NCBI RefSeq assembly: GCF_006094435.1
Contig: NZ_CP034783.1
Span: forward strand, 3,561,001-3,625,000
Source of the DNA: Pseudomonas sp. MPC6
Lineage (GTDB): Bacteria; Pseudomonadota; Gammaproteobacteria; Pseudomonadales; Pseudomonadaceae
Length of the DNA: 64,000 nt
Direction: 5' to 3'
Positions 1 through 8,825 of the stretch are shown here, one piece after another. Position numbers and translations under genes: made by a program. The notes beneath the pieces are model-generated. The model was not told the origin of the DNA. It searched no databases and was given only the letters and a program-made list of their open reading frames with translations. Position 1 is the stretch's first letter; every line of letters begins with the position of its first letter.

Positions 1-495
1 TTCACCGGCATCTTCGGCAAAGGGTGGCAGCGGGAACGGTTGGCCCGGACGCACGACAATACTGCCGTCGCCCTTGTAGAACCATTCCGGTTGCACACCG
101 GCCTGCCCCGCCACCGGTTTACCGCCCTCCACGCCCCACTTGAAGATGCGCATGGTGTCGGTCATCGCAGCTTCGTCACCGGCCTGCTGATGCATCTTGT
201 CCCGCGCCGAGGCACTGCCCAGATGGGTCAGGCCGGTGCCGCTCACGAGCATGTGCGCCGGGTCCGGATGGTCCAGCGGCGGCAGGATACGCAGCGTGGC
301 CAACAGCTGCGCGTAGTCATGGCTGATGCCCAGGCCCTGGGTTTTCACCTGTTGCTCCAGGTTGACGCCCGCCTCAATCGCTGCCAAGGCCAGGTCGCGA
401 ACCGTGCGCGCGTCTTGCACTTCACGCACCCGATCATCCTCGACTACACCGACGCGGCGCTCGCCGTTACTCAATTCGAACTGAACCAAACGCAT
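1..495 (-). CDS. AraD1/GguC-like fumarylacetoacetate hydrolase family protein, 3' part missing
   Basis: The gene reads leftward from an ATG at 495 and runs off the left edge after about 165 residues without a stop. The protein starts MRLVQFELSNGERRVGVVED and continues with HMLVSGTGLTHLGSASARDKMH and KWGVEGGKPVAG, a pattern I recognise from the AraD1 (GguC-like) branch of the fumarylacetoacetate hydrolase superfamily. Members lie in sugar-acid catabolic clusters and are thought to act on 2-keto-3-deoxy acids. The metal-binding C-terminal half is off the window, so catalytic residues cannot be checked. The MFS transporter upstream on the same strand and the dehydratase further right support a role in pentonate or hexonate breakdown. 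An AGGAG-type ribosome site lies just before the ATG. The substrate is inferred. Confidence 0.8.
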   Translation of the reverse strand, partial: MRLVQFELSNGERRVGVVEDDRVREVQDARTVRDLALAAIEAGVNLEQQVKTQGLGISHDYAQLLATLRILPPLDHPDPAHMLVSGTGLTHLGSASARDKMHQQAGDEAAMTDTMRIFKWGVEGGKPVAGQAGVQPEWFYKGDGSIVVRPGQPFPLPPFAEDAGE

Positions 496-538
496 GGTTT
501 TTCTCCTGTAAACAAAACTGCAATTCAACGCACCCTCT

Positions 539-629
539 GTAGGAGCTGGCTTGCCAGCGAAGACGGCGGCACATCCAATATCAATGTCGACTGACACACC
601 GCTTTCGCTGGCAAGCCAGCTCCTACAGG
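539..629. repeat. REP doublet (inverted pair)
   Basis: Two copies of the GTAGGAGCTGGCTTGCCAGC core lie head to head about 40 bases apart, between the MFS gene and the AraD1 gene of the same strand. This is the common extragenic palindrome of fluorescent pseudomonads. It could form a large hairpin in the mRNA and trim expression of the distal gene. Confidence 0.9.
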
Positions 630-661
630 TCCGTATCAGGTCTGTGATAGGGGTGCGTGCG

Positions 662-1984
662 TCAAGTACGGCTCGCCCCCCGGGCACTGGCCGCAAACTG
701 GTCAGCCGGCAACGCTTGCTTGCGCTCCAGCACGCGATACACCACGCCGGTCAGGATTAGCCCGAACATCATCACACCGGACAGGAAGTACAACCCCGAC
801 GCGAGATTCCCGGTGTATTCCTTCAGCGCACCGATCACGAACGGCCCGATGTAGCCACCCAGGTTGCCTACCGAATTGATCAAGGCGATCCCGGCGGCCG
901 CGCTGGCGCCAGCGAAGAAACGACCCGGCAACGTCCAGAACACCGCCGTGCAGGAAAACAGCGCGAATGCCACCAGGCACAACGCGCCCAGTTGCAGCAC
1001 CGGCACCGTCAGCCAGGCGCTGAGGAACAGACCGATGGCGCCCAACACGTAAAGCACGGCCAGGTGACCATAGCGATCATTCAAGCGATCGGAACTGCGC
1101 GGAATGATCAGCAAACCGATGATCCCGAAGATGTAGGGTACCGACGACACGAAACCAGTCACCAGATCGGTGCCGCCAAATTGCTTGATCAAGGTCGGCA
1201 GCCACAAACCCAAGCCATAGATGCTCAGCGTCACCGGCAGATAAAACAGCGCCAGCAGCAACACGCGTTTGTCCTTCAGCGCATGCAGCGGATTGCCGTG
1301 GCGGGTCTGGCCGTACTCCTCAAGATCCTTTTGCAGTTCGCCGGTCAGCCAGTCCTTCTCGGCCTGATCCATCCATTTCACGTGCTTGGGGCCATCGGGC
1401 AACCAACGCAGCACCGGCCAGGTCAACAGGATCGCCGGCGTGCCGATGACGATGAACAGCCACTGCCAGCCGTGCAGACCCAGGATGCCGTCCATGCCGA
1501 GCAAGCCGCCGGATACCGGGCCGGTGATCAACATGGCGATGGGTTGGGACAGGATGAACAACCCGAGGATCTTGCCGCGATGGCGAACCGGGAACCATTG
1601 GGTGATGTAGTAGAGAACGCCCGGGAAGAATCCGGCTTCGGCCGCGCCGAGCAGGAAGCGCATCACATAGAAGCTGTGCGGCCCCTGGACGAAGGCCATG
1701 CCGATGGTGATGGCGCCCCAGGTGATCATGATTCGCGCAAACCAGCGCCGCGCACCGAAGCGTTCGAGCATCAGGTTGCTGGGGATTTCCAGCAGGAAGT
1801 AACCAATGAAGAACAGCCCGGCACCCAGACCGTAGGCGGCGTCACCGATGCCGAGATCGGCGCCCATGTGCAGCTTGGCGAAGCCTACGGCGGAACGATC
1901 CACATAGGCGATCAGGTACAGCAGGATCAGGAAGGGAATTAGTTTCAGTGTGATGCGACGAATAAGCCGCAGTTCCTGGCTCAT
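662..1984 (-). CDS. MFS transporter, anion:cation symporter (sugar-acid uptake) type
   Basis: This 440-residue inner-membrane protein has about twelve hydrophobic segments. Its N-terminus (RRITLKLIPFLILLYLIAYVDR) and the following GYFLLEIPSNLMLERFGARRW loop are hallmarks of the anion:cation symporter branch, which includes glucarate, galactonate and phthalate permeases. It most likely imports the sugar acid handled by the neighbouring dehydratase at 2175. The ATG at 1984 follows a GGAG ribosome site. The gene diverges from the dehydratase across a 190-base region holding two operator-like sites, so both directions are probably controlled together by the FadR-type regulator at 4039. The exact substrate cannot be read from the sequence. 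Confidence 0.9.
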   Translation of the reverse strand: MSQELRLIRRITLKLIPFLILLYLIAYVDRSAVGFAKLHMGADLGIGDAAYGLGAGLFFIGYFLLEIPSNLMLERFGARRWFARIMITWGAITIGMAFVQGPHSFYVMRFLLGAAEAGFFPGVLYYITQWFPVRHRGKILGLFILSQPIAMLITGPVSGGLLGMDGILGLHGWQWLFIVIGTPAILLTWPVLRWLPDGPKHVKWMDQAEKDWLTGELQKDLEEYGQTRHGNPLHALKDKRVLLLALFYLPVTLSIYGLGLWLPTLIKQFGGTDLVTGFVSSVPYIFGIIGLLIIPRSSDRLNDRYGHLAVLYVLGAIGLFLSAWLTVPVLQLGALCLVAFALFSCTAVFWTLPGRFFAGASAAAGIALINSVGNLGGYIGPFVIGALKEYTGNLASGLYFLSGVMMFGLILTGVVYRVLERKQALPADQFAASARGASRT

Positions 1985-2073
1985 GAGATCGGTCTCCGAT
2001 TGTTGTTATAGAACCTCGGGGGACGCCTCTCGCGGAAAACCGCCAGGGCCATCCCTCCGTTGGAAGCGACTAT

Positions 2074-2086
2074 ATAGTAATACTAT
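2074..2086. promoter_or_regulatory. Operator-like palindrome matching the FadR-subfamily GntR consensus (site 1)
   Basis: ATAGTAATACTAT is a perfect 13-base palindrome. Its core TAGTAATACTA (2075-2085) fits the TNGTNNNACNA consensus of FadR-subfamily GntR regulators. It lies between the divergent MFS and dehydratase genes, and a FadR-type gene is encoded at 4039. Confidence 0.65.
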
Positions 2087-2149
2087 TTAACCAACAACAC
2101 TTCCAAACAGAGCAATTTGGGCTTATGTTAAGCGCCAACTGCAGCATTA

Positions 2150-2160
2150 TAGTCATACAA
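2150..2160. promoter_or_regulatory. Operator-like site matching the FadR-subfamily GntR consensus (site 2)
   Basis: TAGTCATACAA fits TNGTNNNACNA and lies 14 bases before the dehydratase ATG, where a bound repressor would block transcription or be close to the start point. Together with site 1 it gives two matches in one 190-base divergent region. Regulator identity is inferred from the neighbouring gene. Confidence 0.55.
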
Positions 2161-2174
2161 TAAGAGAATCAATT

Positions 2175-3911
2175 ATGTCTGATAAGCAACCCACCCTGCG
2201 CTCCGCCCAATGGTTTGGCACCGCCGACAAGAACGGCTTCATGTACCGCAGCTGGATGAAGAATCAGGGCATCGCCGACCACCAGTTCCACGGCAAGCCG
2301 ATCATCGGCATCTGCAACACCTGGTCGGAACTGACCCCGTGCAACGCGCACTTCCGCCAGATTGCGGAGCACGTCAAGCGCGGGGTGATCGAAGCCGGGG
2401 GCTTCCCGGTGGAGTTTCCGGTGTTCTCCAACGGTGAATCGAACCTGCGTCCCACCGCCATGCTCACCCGCAACCTGGCGAGCATGGATGTGGAAGAAGC
2501 GATTCGCGGTAACCCGATCGATGGCGTAGTGCTGCTGACCGGTTGCGACAAGACCACCCCGGCTCTGCTGATGGGCGCGGCCAGTTGCGACGTGCCGGCG
2601 ATCGTCGTCACTGGCGGGCCGATGCTCAATGGCAAGCACAAGGGTCAGGACATTGGCTCGGGCACTGTGGTCTGGCAGCTCAGCGAGCAGGTAAAAGCCG
2701 GCACCATCACCATTGACGATTTCCTCGCGGCCGAGGGCGGCATGTCCCGGTCGGCGGGCACTTGCAACACCATGGGCACGGCCTCGACCATGGCTTGCAT
2801 GGCGGAAGCGCTGGGCACTTCCCTGCCCCACAACGCGGCGATTCCGGCCGTCGATGCACGTCGTTATGTGCTGGCGCACATGTCCGGCATGCGCGCAGTG
2901 GAGATGGTGCGCGAAGATTTGCGACTGTCGAAGATCCTGACCAAGGAAGCGTTCGAAAACGCCATTCGCGTGAACGCGGCCATCGGCGGTTCGACCAATG
3001 CGGTGATCCACCTGAAGGCGATTGCCGGGCGCATCGGCGTAGCACTGGATCTGGATGACTGGACCCGCATCGGTCGCGGCATGCCAACCATCGTCGACCT
3101 GCAACCGTCCGGACGCTTCCTGATGGAAGAGTTCTACTACGCCGGTGGCTTGCCAGCGGTACTGCGCCGCCTCGGCGAAGCCAACCTTATCCCGCATCCG
3201 AACGCCTTGACCGTCAACGGCAAGACCCTCGGCGAGAATACCAAGGACGCGCCGATCTACGGCCAGGACGAAGTCATCCGCACCCTCGACAATCCGATCC
3301 GTGCCGACGGCGGCATCTGTGTGTTGCGCGGCAACCTGGCACCACTGGGTGCGGTGCTCAAACCGTCCGCCGCCAGCGCCGAACTGATGCAACATCGCGG
3401 CCGTGCGGTGGTGTTCGAGAACTTCGACATGTACAAGGCGCGGATCAACGATCCGGAACTGGACGTCGATGCCAACTCGATTCTGGTGATGAAAAACTGT
3501 GGGCCGAAGGGTTATCCGGGCATGGCCGAAGTCGGCAACATGGGCTTGCCGGCCAAGTTGCTGGCCCAGGGGGTGACCGACATGGTGCGTATTTCCGATG
3601 CGCGCATGAGCGGCACGGCGTACGGCACCGTGGTTTTGCACGTGGCACCGGAAGCGGCGGCCGGCGGGCCTTTGGCAACGGTGAAGGAAGGTGACTGGAT
3701 CGAGCTTGATTGCGCCAACGGCCGTCTGCACCTGGACATCCCGGACGCCGAGCTGGCAGCGCGCATGGCCGATCTGCAACCGCCGCAGCAATTGATCGTG
3801 GGCGGCTATCGTCAGCTGTACATTGACCATGTGCTGCAGGCGGACCAGGGCTGCGATTTCGACTTCCTGGTCGGTTGCCGCGGTTCCGAAGTCCCGCGCC
3901 ACTCTCACTAA
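2175..3911 (+). CDS. IlvD/Edd family sugar-acid dehydratase (L-arabinonate dehydratase-like)
   Basis: A 578-residue cytosolic enzyme of the IlvD/Edd family, predicted to dehydrate an aldonic acid such as L-arabinonate to its 2-keto-3-deoxy acid. Iron-sulfur ligand candidates are Cys56 (TPCNAHF), Cys124 (TGCDKTTPA) and Cys197 (SAGTCNTMGTAS). These have the three-Cys spacing of the pentonate-dehydratase subgroup that carries a 2Fe-2S cluster. A catalytic Ser lies in DARMSG near residue 479. The length fits pentonate dehydratases rather than 615-residue IlvD. The ATG at 2175 has only a weak AAGAG site. The FadR-type regulator follows at 4039 and the transporter and AraD1 enzyme diverge upstream. 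Whether the true substrate is arabinonate, xylonate or another aldonate is uncertain. Confidence 0.88.
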   Translation: MSDKQPTLRSAQWFGTADKNGFMYRSWMKNQGIADHQFHGKPIIGICNTWSELTPCNAHFRQIAEHVKRGVIEAGGFPVEFPVFSNGESNLRPTAMLTRNLASMDVEEAIRGNPIDGVVLLTGCDKTTPALLMGAASCDVPAIVVTGGPMLNGKHKGQDIGSGTVVWQLSEQVKAGTITIDDFLAAEGGMSRSAGTCNTMGTASTMACMAEALGTSLPHNAAIPAVDARRYVLAHMSGMRAVEMVREDLRLSKILTKEAFENAIRVNAAIGGSTNAVIHLKAIAGRIGVALDLDDWTRIGRGMPTIVDLQPSGRFLMEEFYYAGGLPAVLRRLGEANLIPHPNALTVNGKTLGENTKDAPIYGQDEVIRTLDNPIRADGGICVLRGNLAPLGAVLKPSAASAELMQHRGRAVVFENFDMYKARINDPELDVDANSILVMKNCGPKGYPGMAEVGNMGLPAKLLAQGVTDMVRISDARMSGTAYGTVVLHVAPEAAAGGPLATVKEGDWIELDCANGRLHLDIPDAELAARMADLQPPQQLIVGGYRQLYIDHVLQADQGCDFDFLVGCRGSEVPRHSH

Positions 3912-3925
3912 TTGCATCAATCCCC

Positions 3926-3953
3926 TGTGGGAGCGAGCAAGCCCGCTCCCACA
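3926..3953. repeat. Single REP-like hairpin
   Basis: TGTGGGAGCG and CGCTCCCACA flank an 8-base centre and form a strong stem just after the dehydratase stop. It is a solitary REP half and may stabilise the mRNA 3' end or reduce read-through into the regulator gene. Confidence 0.75.
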
Positions 3954-4038
3954 TTATTTGATTTGCGCCCGCCTGAAGATTGCGCCTCGCCTGTTATCAT
4001 GCGCCGCACCTCCATCGCTCAGGATCGCGTCGTTCCCT

Positions 4039-4758
4039 ATGGATTACCGCAAACCCTCCGACCGCAAAAGCATGCACTCGCGCATCGTCCAGGAACTGGG
4101 CATACAGATCGTCTCGGGACGCTTCCAGCCAGACGACAAACTGCCCGCCGAAGCCCTGTTGTGCGAAGAGTACGCCGTCAGCCGGCCGGTGCTGCGTGAA
4201 GCCACGCGTGTGCTGGTTGCCAAGGGCCTGGTGTATTCCCGGCCGCGGGTCGGCACGGTGGTCAAGCCGCGCAAGGAATGGCACATGCTCGACCCGGACG
4301 TGTTGCACTGGTTGATGCAAAGCAGTCCGCAAAATCAATTCTTCGATCTGCTGACCAGTGTGCGCAGCATCATCGAACCGGCCGCCGCCGCCCTCGCTGC
4401 GCAGCACGCCACGGACGAAGACATCGCCGCCATCGGCGAAGCCTACCAACGCATGGAAACCGCACCGACTCCCGAAGCCTTGTTGCAACCGGACCTGGAC
4501 TTCCACAGCCGAATCGCCGACGCAACGCACAACGATTTACTGGCGAACCTGTGCAACATGCTATCGGTAGCCATTGCCGAAGCGTTGAAGCACTCCAACC
4601 AACGCCCCAATCTGCATGAGTTGGCGCTGCCGCGACACAAAGCGATCCTTACCGCGATCGAGAATCGCGATGCGCTGGGCGCGCGGCATGCGACGCTGGT
4701 GCAGCTGGATGATGCGCGCAGTGCGTTGAATGTGGTGTTGGGCAGCGATCCCGCATAA
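4039..4758 (+). CDS. FadR-subfamily GntR transcriptional regulator
   Basis: A 239-residue DNA-binding protein. Residues ~10-75 form the GntR winged helix (IVSGRFQPDDKLPAEALLCEEY, then SRPVLREATRVLVAKGLV). The rest is an all-helical FCD effector domain with typical acidic and His positions (DLDFHSRIADATHND, LPRHKAILTAI). It probably represses the divergent sugar-acid genes and releases DNA when it binds a sugar acid or keto-deoxy acid. The two TNGTNNNACNA sites at 2075 and 2150 are its likely targets. The open frame extends further upstream, but MDYRKPSDRKSMHSRIV at 4039 is the natural family start. An upstream start would only add unrelated sequence. Confidence 0.88.
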   Translation: MDYRKPSDRKSMHSRIVQELGIQIVSGRFQPDDKLPAEALLCEEYAVSRPVLREATRVLVAKGLVYSRPRVGTVVKPRKEWHMLDPDVLHWLMQSSPQNQFFDLLTSVRSIIEPAAAALAAQHATDEDIAAIGEAYQRMETAPTPEALLQPDLDFHSRIADATHNDLLANLCNMLSVAIAEALKHSNQRPNLHELALPRHKAILTAIENRDALGARHATLVQLDDARSALNVVLGSDPA

Positions 4759-4765
4759 TCCCCTC

Positions 4766-4871
4766 TAGGAGCGGGCTTGACGGATCGCCGCACCGCAGCG
4801 AAAGCGGCCGGCCAGTCGCCACATTTATCGCCTGAGCGGACGTCTTCGCCGGCAAACCAACGCCTACAGGG
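4766..4871. repeat. Degenerate REP doublet
   Basis: CTAGGAGCGGGCTTG on the left and GTCTTCGCCGGCAAACCAACGCCTACAGG on the right resemble the two halves of a REP pair but carry several mismatches. This decayed copy lies between the regulator and the terminator. Confidence 0.55.
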
Positions 4872-4893
4872 GTGGTGTGAATCTTCAGATATG

Positions 4894-4923
4894 AAAAAGC
4901 CGCAACCTGGGTTGCGGCTTTTT
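4894..4923. terminator. Bidirectional intrinsic terminator
   Basis: AAAAAGCCGCAACC, a two-base loop and GGTTGCGGCTTTTT form a perfect 14-base stem with A-run and T-run flanks. It can stop transcription from the regulator side and from the RND gene side, whose genes converge here. Confidence 0.92.
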
Positions 4924-4939
4924 CTGTTGCTGCCAGGAA

Positions 4940-7324
4940 TCAGTGAGCAAACAACGAATTGCCCTTCTGCCCTGCCAGCTTTTCCGGCTTGATCAGGAAC
5001 CGCGCCAGCGCCGGCAGCAGCCACAACGCGCCGAACATGTTCCACAGCAGCATGAAGGTCAGCATCAGCCCCATATCGGCCTGGAACTTGATGGCCGAGA
5101 AGATCCAGGTGCACACGCCGATGGCCAGGCACAGGCCGGTGAACAGTACCGCTTTACCGGTGGACTTCAGCGTCTGGTAGTACGCCTCCTGCAACGGCAA
5201 ACCGGCACGCAGGAAGCTTTCCAGGCGGCTGTAGATATAGATGCCGTAGTCCACGCCAATCCCCACGCCCAAAGCCACCACCGGCAAGGTCGCGACCTTC
5301 ACGCCGATGCCCATGAACGCCATCAGCGCGTTACCGAGTACCGAGGTCAGCACCAGCGGCAGCACGATGCACAAGGTCGCCGCCCAGGAACGGAAGGTGA
5401 TCATGCACATGGTCGCGACGCAGATGTAGACGAGGATCAGGATGGTCAGCTCGGACTCCTTGATCACCTCGTTGGTGGCGGCCTCGATCCCGGCATTACC
5501 GGCAGCGAGGATGAACTCCAGCCCGTCCCTGTTGTTCTCCTTGGCGAACTCCTGCACCGCATGTACTGCGCGATCCAGGGTTTCGGCCTTGTGATCATTG
5601 AGGAATACGAGCACCGGCGCCAGGGAGCAACTGTTGTTGTACAGGCCGTCAGCCCGGGCGATGGAGTTGTTCAGCACGTCCGGGTTGCGCGACAGGGTTT
5701 CCCATTTCAGGTTGCCCTCGTTCATGCCCTTGATCATCTGCTTGGACACGGTGACCAGCGAGATCGCCGACTGCACGCCCTCGGTGTTCTGCATCTTCCA
5801 CATCAACTCGTCGATCGGTGCCATGGCTTCGTAGCGCGAACAGCCTTCGGACTTGGTCTTGACCATCACCACCAACACGTCGGAACTGGTGGAGTAGTTG
5901 CTGATGATGAAGTTGTTGTCCTGGTTATAGCGCGAGTCCGGACGCAGTTCCGGTGCACCCTGGTCGAGGTCGCCGATTTTCAGGTTCTGGCTGTACCAGA
6001 GGCCGCCACCGAAGGCGATCAATGCCAGGACAATCGACACTGGGGCGACTTTCGGGCTGGCGAAGTTCGACAGCAGGCGCCAGAACGGGTGTTCGCGATG
6101 CGCGTCTTTCTTGCTGCGTTCGACCGCGCGTTTGCTGATCCCGACGTAGGAAATTGCCACCGGCAGCAGGATCAGGTTGGTGAACACGATCACCGCGACG
6201 CCGATGGACGCGCCGATCGCCAGTTCACGGATCACGCCGATATCGATGATCAGCAGCGTGATGAAACCCACCGCATCCGCGAGGATCGCAATCATCCCCG
6301 GCAAGAACAGCTGGCGGAAGGTGCGGCGCGCGGCCGTCAGGGCGTTGTCCGCTTCGCTGGACTGCAAGGCGATACCGTTGATTTTCTGTACGCCGTGGGA
6401 AATACCGATGGCGAAGATCAGGAACGGCACCAGCATCGAATACGGGTCCAGCCCGAAGCCGAAGAAGTGCATCAGGCCAAGCTGCCAGACCACGGCCACC
6501 AGCGTCGTACTCAACACCGCCACGGTGCTGCGCATGCAGTTGGTGAACCAGTAGAGCAGGATCAGGGTGATGACGAAGGCCACGCCGAAGAACATCACCA
6601 CCATGACCAGGCCATCGATCAGGTCGCCGACTTTCTTGGCAAAACCGACGATGTGGATCTGCACGTTGGGGTTCTGGGCTTCGAACTTGTCGCGGATCTT
6701 TTCTTCCAGCTCGTGGGAGAACTTGCGGTAGTCCAGGGCCAGCAGCGTGCCCTGATCCTGCGGGTCCGGGTAGGACTCCAGCAGCGGGATGTCGACAATG
6801 CTCGACTTGAAGTCGTTGGCCACCAGGCGCCCGACCTGCCCGGACTTGAGCACGTTGTTGCGCAGCAGGTCGAGGCTTTGCTGGGAACCGTTGTAGCTCT
6901 GGGGAATCACTTCACCCCCGGCGAACCCCTCCTCCGTCACTTCGGTCCAGCGCACGCTCGGACTCCACAGCGACTTGAGGCCGGACCGGTCGACGCCGGA
7001 AATGTAGAACACTTCGTCGTTGATCTGACGCAGGGTCTCCATGTACTCCTTGGAGAAGATGTCGCCATCGGTGGCTTCCACCGAGATCCGCACGGTGTTG
7101 CCCAGGTTCGCCAGGTCGTTGCGGTGCTCCATCATCTTTTGAATGAACGGATGATCGAGCGGGATCATTTTTTCAAAACTGGTGGACGGCCGGATCAGCG
7201 TCGCCTGCCAGAACAGGAACACACTGACCAGCAGGCAGATGAAGATCACTGCCGGGCGGTTGTTGAAAATCAGGCGCTCGAGAAACGTCGCCTTGTCCTG
7301 ATGATGACTGCTCAAGGATGTCAT
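4940..7324 (-). CDS. RND superfamily (MMPL-type) transporter
   Basis: A 794-residue inner-membrane protein. One N-terminal membrane segment (~30-47) is followed by a large periplasmic loop, a cluster of five to six membrane helices (~225-400), a second periplasmic loop (~430-625) and a second cluster (~630-790). This duplicated layout is that of RND/MMPL exporters, with sequence features of sterol-sensing-domain-like lipid or hydrophobic-molecule exporters (SIGVAVIVFTNLILLPVA; VALGVGIGVDYGIYIYSRL). It is shorter than the ~1050-residue HAE1 drug pumps and has no adjacent membrane fusion protein. The YCF48 gene ends only 28 bases upstream on the same strand, so the two are probably one operon and may act together in the periplasm. 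Cargo is unknown. Confidence 0.85.
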   Translation of the reverse strand: MTSLSSHHQDKATFLERLIFNNRPAVIFICLLVSVFLFWQATLIRPSTSFEKMIPLDHPFIQKMMEHRNDLANLGNTVRISVEATDGDIFSKEYMETLRQINDEVFYISGVDRSGLKSLWSPSVRWTEVTEEGFAGGEVIPQSYNGSQQSLDLLRNNVLKSGQVGRLVANDFKSSIVDIPLLESYPDPQDQGTLLALDYRKFSHELEEKIRDKFEAQNPNVQIHIVGFAKKVGDLIDGLVMVVMFFGVAFVITLILLYWFTNCMRSTVAVLSTTLVAVVWQLGLMHFFGFGLDPYSMLVPFLIFAIGISHGVQKINGIALQSSEADNALTAARRTFRQLFLPGMIAILADAVGFITLLIIDIGVIRELAIGASIGVAVIVFTNLILLPVAISYVGISKRAVERSKKDAHREHPFWRLLSNFASPKVAPVSIVLALIAFGGGLWYSQNLKIGDLDQGAPELRPDSRYNQDNNFIISNYSTSSDVLVVMVKTKSEGCSRYEAMAPIDELMWKMQNTEGVQSAISLVTVSKQMIKGMNEGNLKWETLSRNPDVLNNSIARADGLYNNSCSLAPVLVFLNDHKAETLDRAVHAVQEFAKENNRDGLEFILAAGNAGIEAATNEVIKESELTILILVYICVATMCMITFRSWAATLCIVLPLVLTSVLGNALMAFMGIGVKVATLPVVALGVGIGVDYGIYIYSRLESFLRAGLPLQEAYYQTLKSTGKAVLFTGLCLAIGVCTWIFSAIKFQADMGLMLTFMLLWNMFGALWLLPALARFLIKPEKLAGQKGNSLFAH

Positions 7325-7352
7325 AGACCCGCCTTCTTATTATGTGCCCGGC

Positions 7353-8426
7353 TCATTTGGACGACCCGTTTTTGCCATTCTCTGCGCCGGCGCCGGTTGG
7401 CGAGGTGATACGAACGCCGCCCTGTCCTGCCAGAATCAGATTGCCGTTGCCCGCCGCGGTGACGGCCGAAACGGAAATGCGATCCGGGCGATTGAACACG
7501 CTGAAGGTTTCGCCGTTGTCGTTGCTGCGGATCACCGAACCGCCATTGCCGACGATCACGATGGAGCCGTCGTCGAGCAATGTGGCGCCGGACAGGCCGA
7601 ACTCGAGCGCGCCACGCGCAGCCTGCAACTCGACCTGTTCCCAGGTGCTGCCGAAATCCGTGGAACGATACAGATTGCCCCGCAACCCATAGGCCAGCAG
7701 GGTATTGGCCTGAGCGGTGCCGATCACCCCGAACAACGAGCCTTCATAGGGGCCTTCCAGCTTCTCCCAGGTCTGGCCACCATCGGCAGAGCGGAACATG
7801 CTGCCCTGCTCGCCGACGATGAACAGCCCGGCATCCTTGACCGCTGCGATGGCGTTGAGGTGGAACTGGTCTTCATTGTCCAGGCGGTCGCTGACGTCTT
7901 CCCAGTGCTGGCCGCCGTCGGTGGTTGCCATCAAGGCACCGTAGGCTCCCACGGCAAAGCCGCTGTCGACGTCCTGGAACCAGACATCGAGCAGCGGCGA
8001 TTCGCGTTTGAGGTCTTCGAACTGTTTGGTCCAGGTGACGCCGCCATCTTCGCTGGCGAGGATCTGCGCGTCATGGCCAACGGCCCAGCCGTGTTTGTCG
8101 TCGACGAAAAATACCGAGGTCAACAGTTGCCGGGTGGGCACCTTGGCCTGGGTCCAGGTCGTGCCCTGGTCATCGGAATACAAAATATGCCCGCGATCCC
8201 CGACGGCCACCAGGCGATTGCCGGCGTGCACGACGTCGAGCATCAGGCTTTTGCTGGCCTTGGCGGATTCAACGGAATAAACCACATCGGACGCTGGCGT
8301 CGCAGCGGCCAGCACTGGTGCCGACAGCACGGCACAGCCCAACAGCGAGAGCGCTGTAGCCAGCAACGCAAATTTGCGCAGTGCCGGCGGGCGGCAGATA
8401 CCCACACCCATGACAGGCTCACTCAT
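7353..8426 (-). CDS. YCF48/HCF136-like beta-propeller protein, exported
   Basis: A 357-residue protein with an N-terminal signal segment (FALLATALSLLGCAVLSAPVLAA, residues ~18-40) followed by repeated blades containing GTTWTQ, GVTWTKQF, GQHWEDV, GQTWEKL and STWEQV. These are the Asp-box-like repeats of YCF48/sialidase-type propellers. In photosynthetic organisms such proteins aid photosystem II assembly. In pseudomonads they travel with RND transporters, as here with the gene 28 bases downstream, and probably serve as a periplasmic partner. I chose the ATG at 8426 because it follows GGGGGAAGG. A longer open frame reaching 8528 lacks such a site. A Cys in the signal (LLGC) might make it a lipoprotein. 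Confidence 0.82.
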   Translation of the reverse strand: MSEPVMGVGICRPPALRKFALLATALSLLGCAVLSAPVLAAATPASDVVYSVESAKASKSLMLDVVHAGNRLVAVGDRGHILYSDDQGTTWTQAKVPTRQLLTSVFFVDDKHGWAVGHDAQILASEDGGVTWTKQFEDLKRESPLLDVWFQDVDSGFAVGAYGALMATTDGGQHWEDVSDRLDNEDQFHLNAIAAVKDAGLFIVGEQGSMFRSADGGQTWEKLEGPYEGSLFGVIGTAQANTLLAYGLRGNLYRSTDFGSTWEQVELQAARGALEFGLSGATLLDDGSIVIVGNGGSVIRSNDNGETFSVFNRPDRISVSAVTAAGNGNLILAGQGGVRITSPTGAGAENGKNGSSK

Positions 8427-8695
8427 AGACCTTCCCCCATTATTATTGTTAGGTCGTTCAACCTTTCTGGGCGCCGTAAGGGGTGCATCGCGATTGCATG
8501 TTCTGGAGCATAGTCCTGAAACCCGCAATCCAGAGCCCCTTCGGAAGCTGGCTTATCCTATCGGGGTTTGGAAAGGTCTGACAATCGACGCCACGTTATG
8601 TTTTGTTAACCAAGGGCGGTATGGGGAGAGGATGAATGATGGGGTATCAGGAGGGGTGATTGGGGTTGGCTCGGAACTGAGGACTTGCGCAATAC

Positions 8696-8788
8696 CTGTA
8701 GGAGCTGGCTTGCCAGCGAAGGCGGTGGGTCAGTCGACATAAGTATTGGCTGATATGACGCCTTCGCTGGCAAGCCAGCTCCTACAGG
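8696..8788. repeat. REP doublet
   Basis: CTGTAGGAGCTGGCTTGCC and GGCAAGCCAGCTCCTACAG face each other. The ~400 bases from 8427 to 8825 otherwise hold only the presumed promoter of the YCF48-RND operon (AT-rich stretch around 8598-8617) and the pepN 3' flank. I see no gene there. Confidence 0.9.
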
Positions 8789-8825
8789 GGTCCGGGGTGA
8801 ACGCCCTGCAGGAGATGAGCCGGAC

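Noticed and set aside
4943..7408. Long plus-strand frame opposite the RND transporter
   Set aside because: Composition is dominated by His/Gln/Asp/Arg as expected from antisense to membrane helices. No domain is visible.
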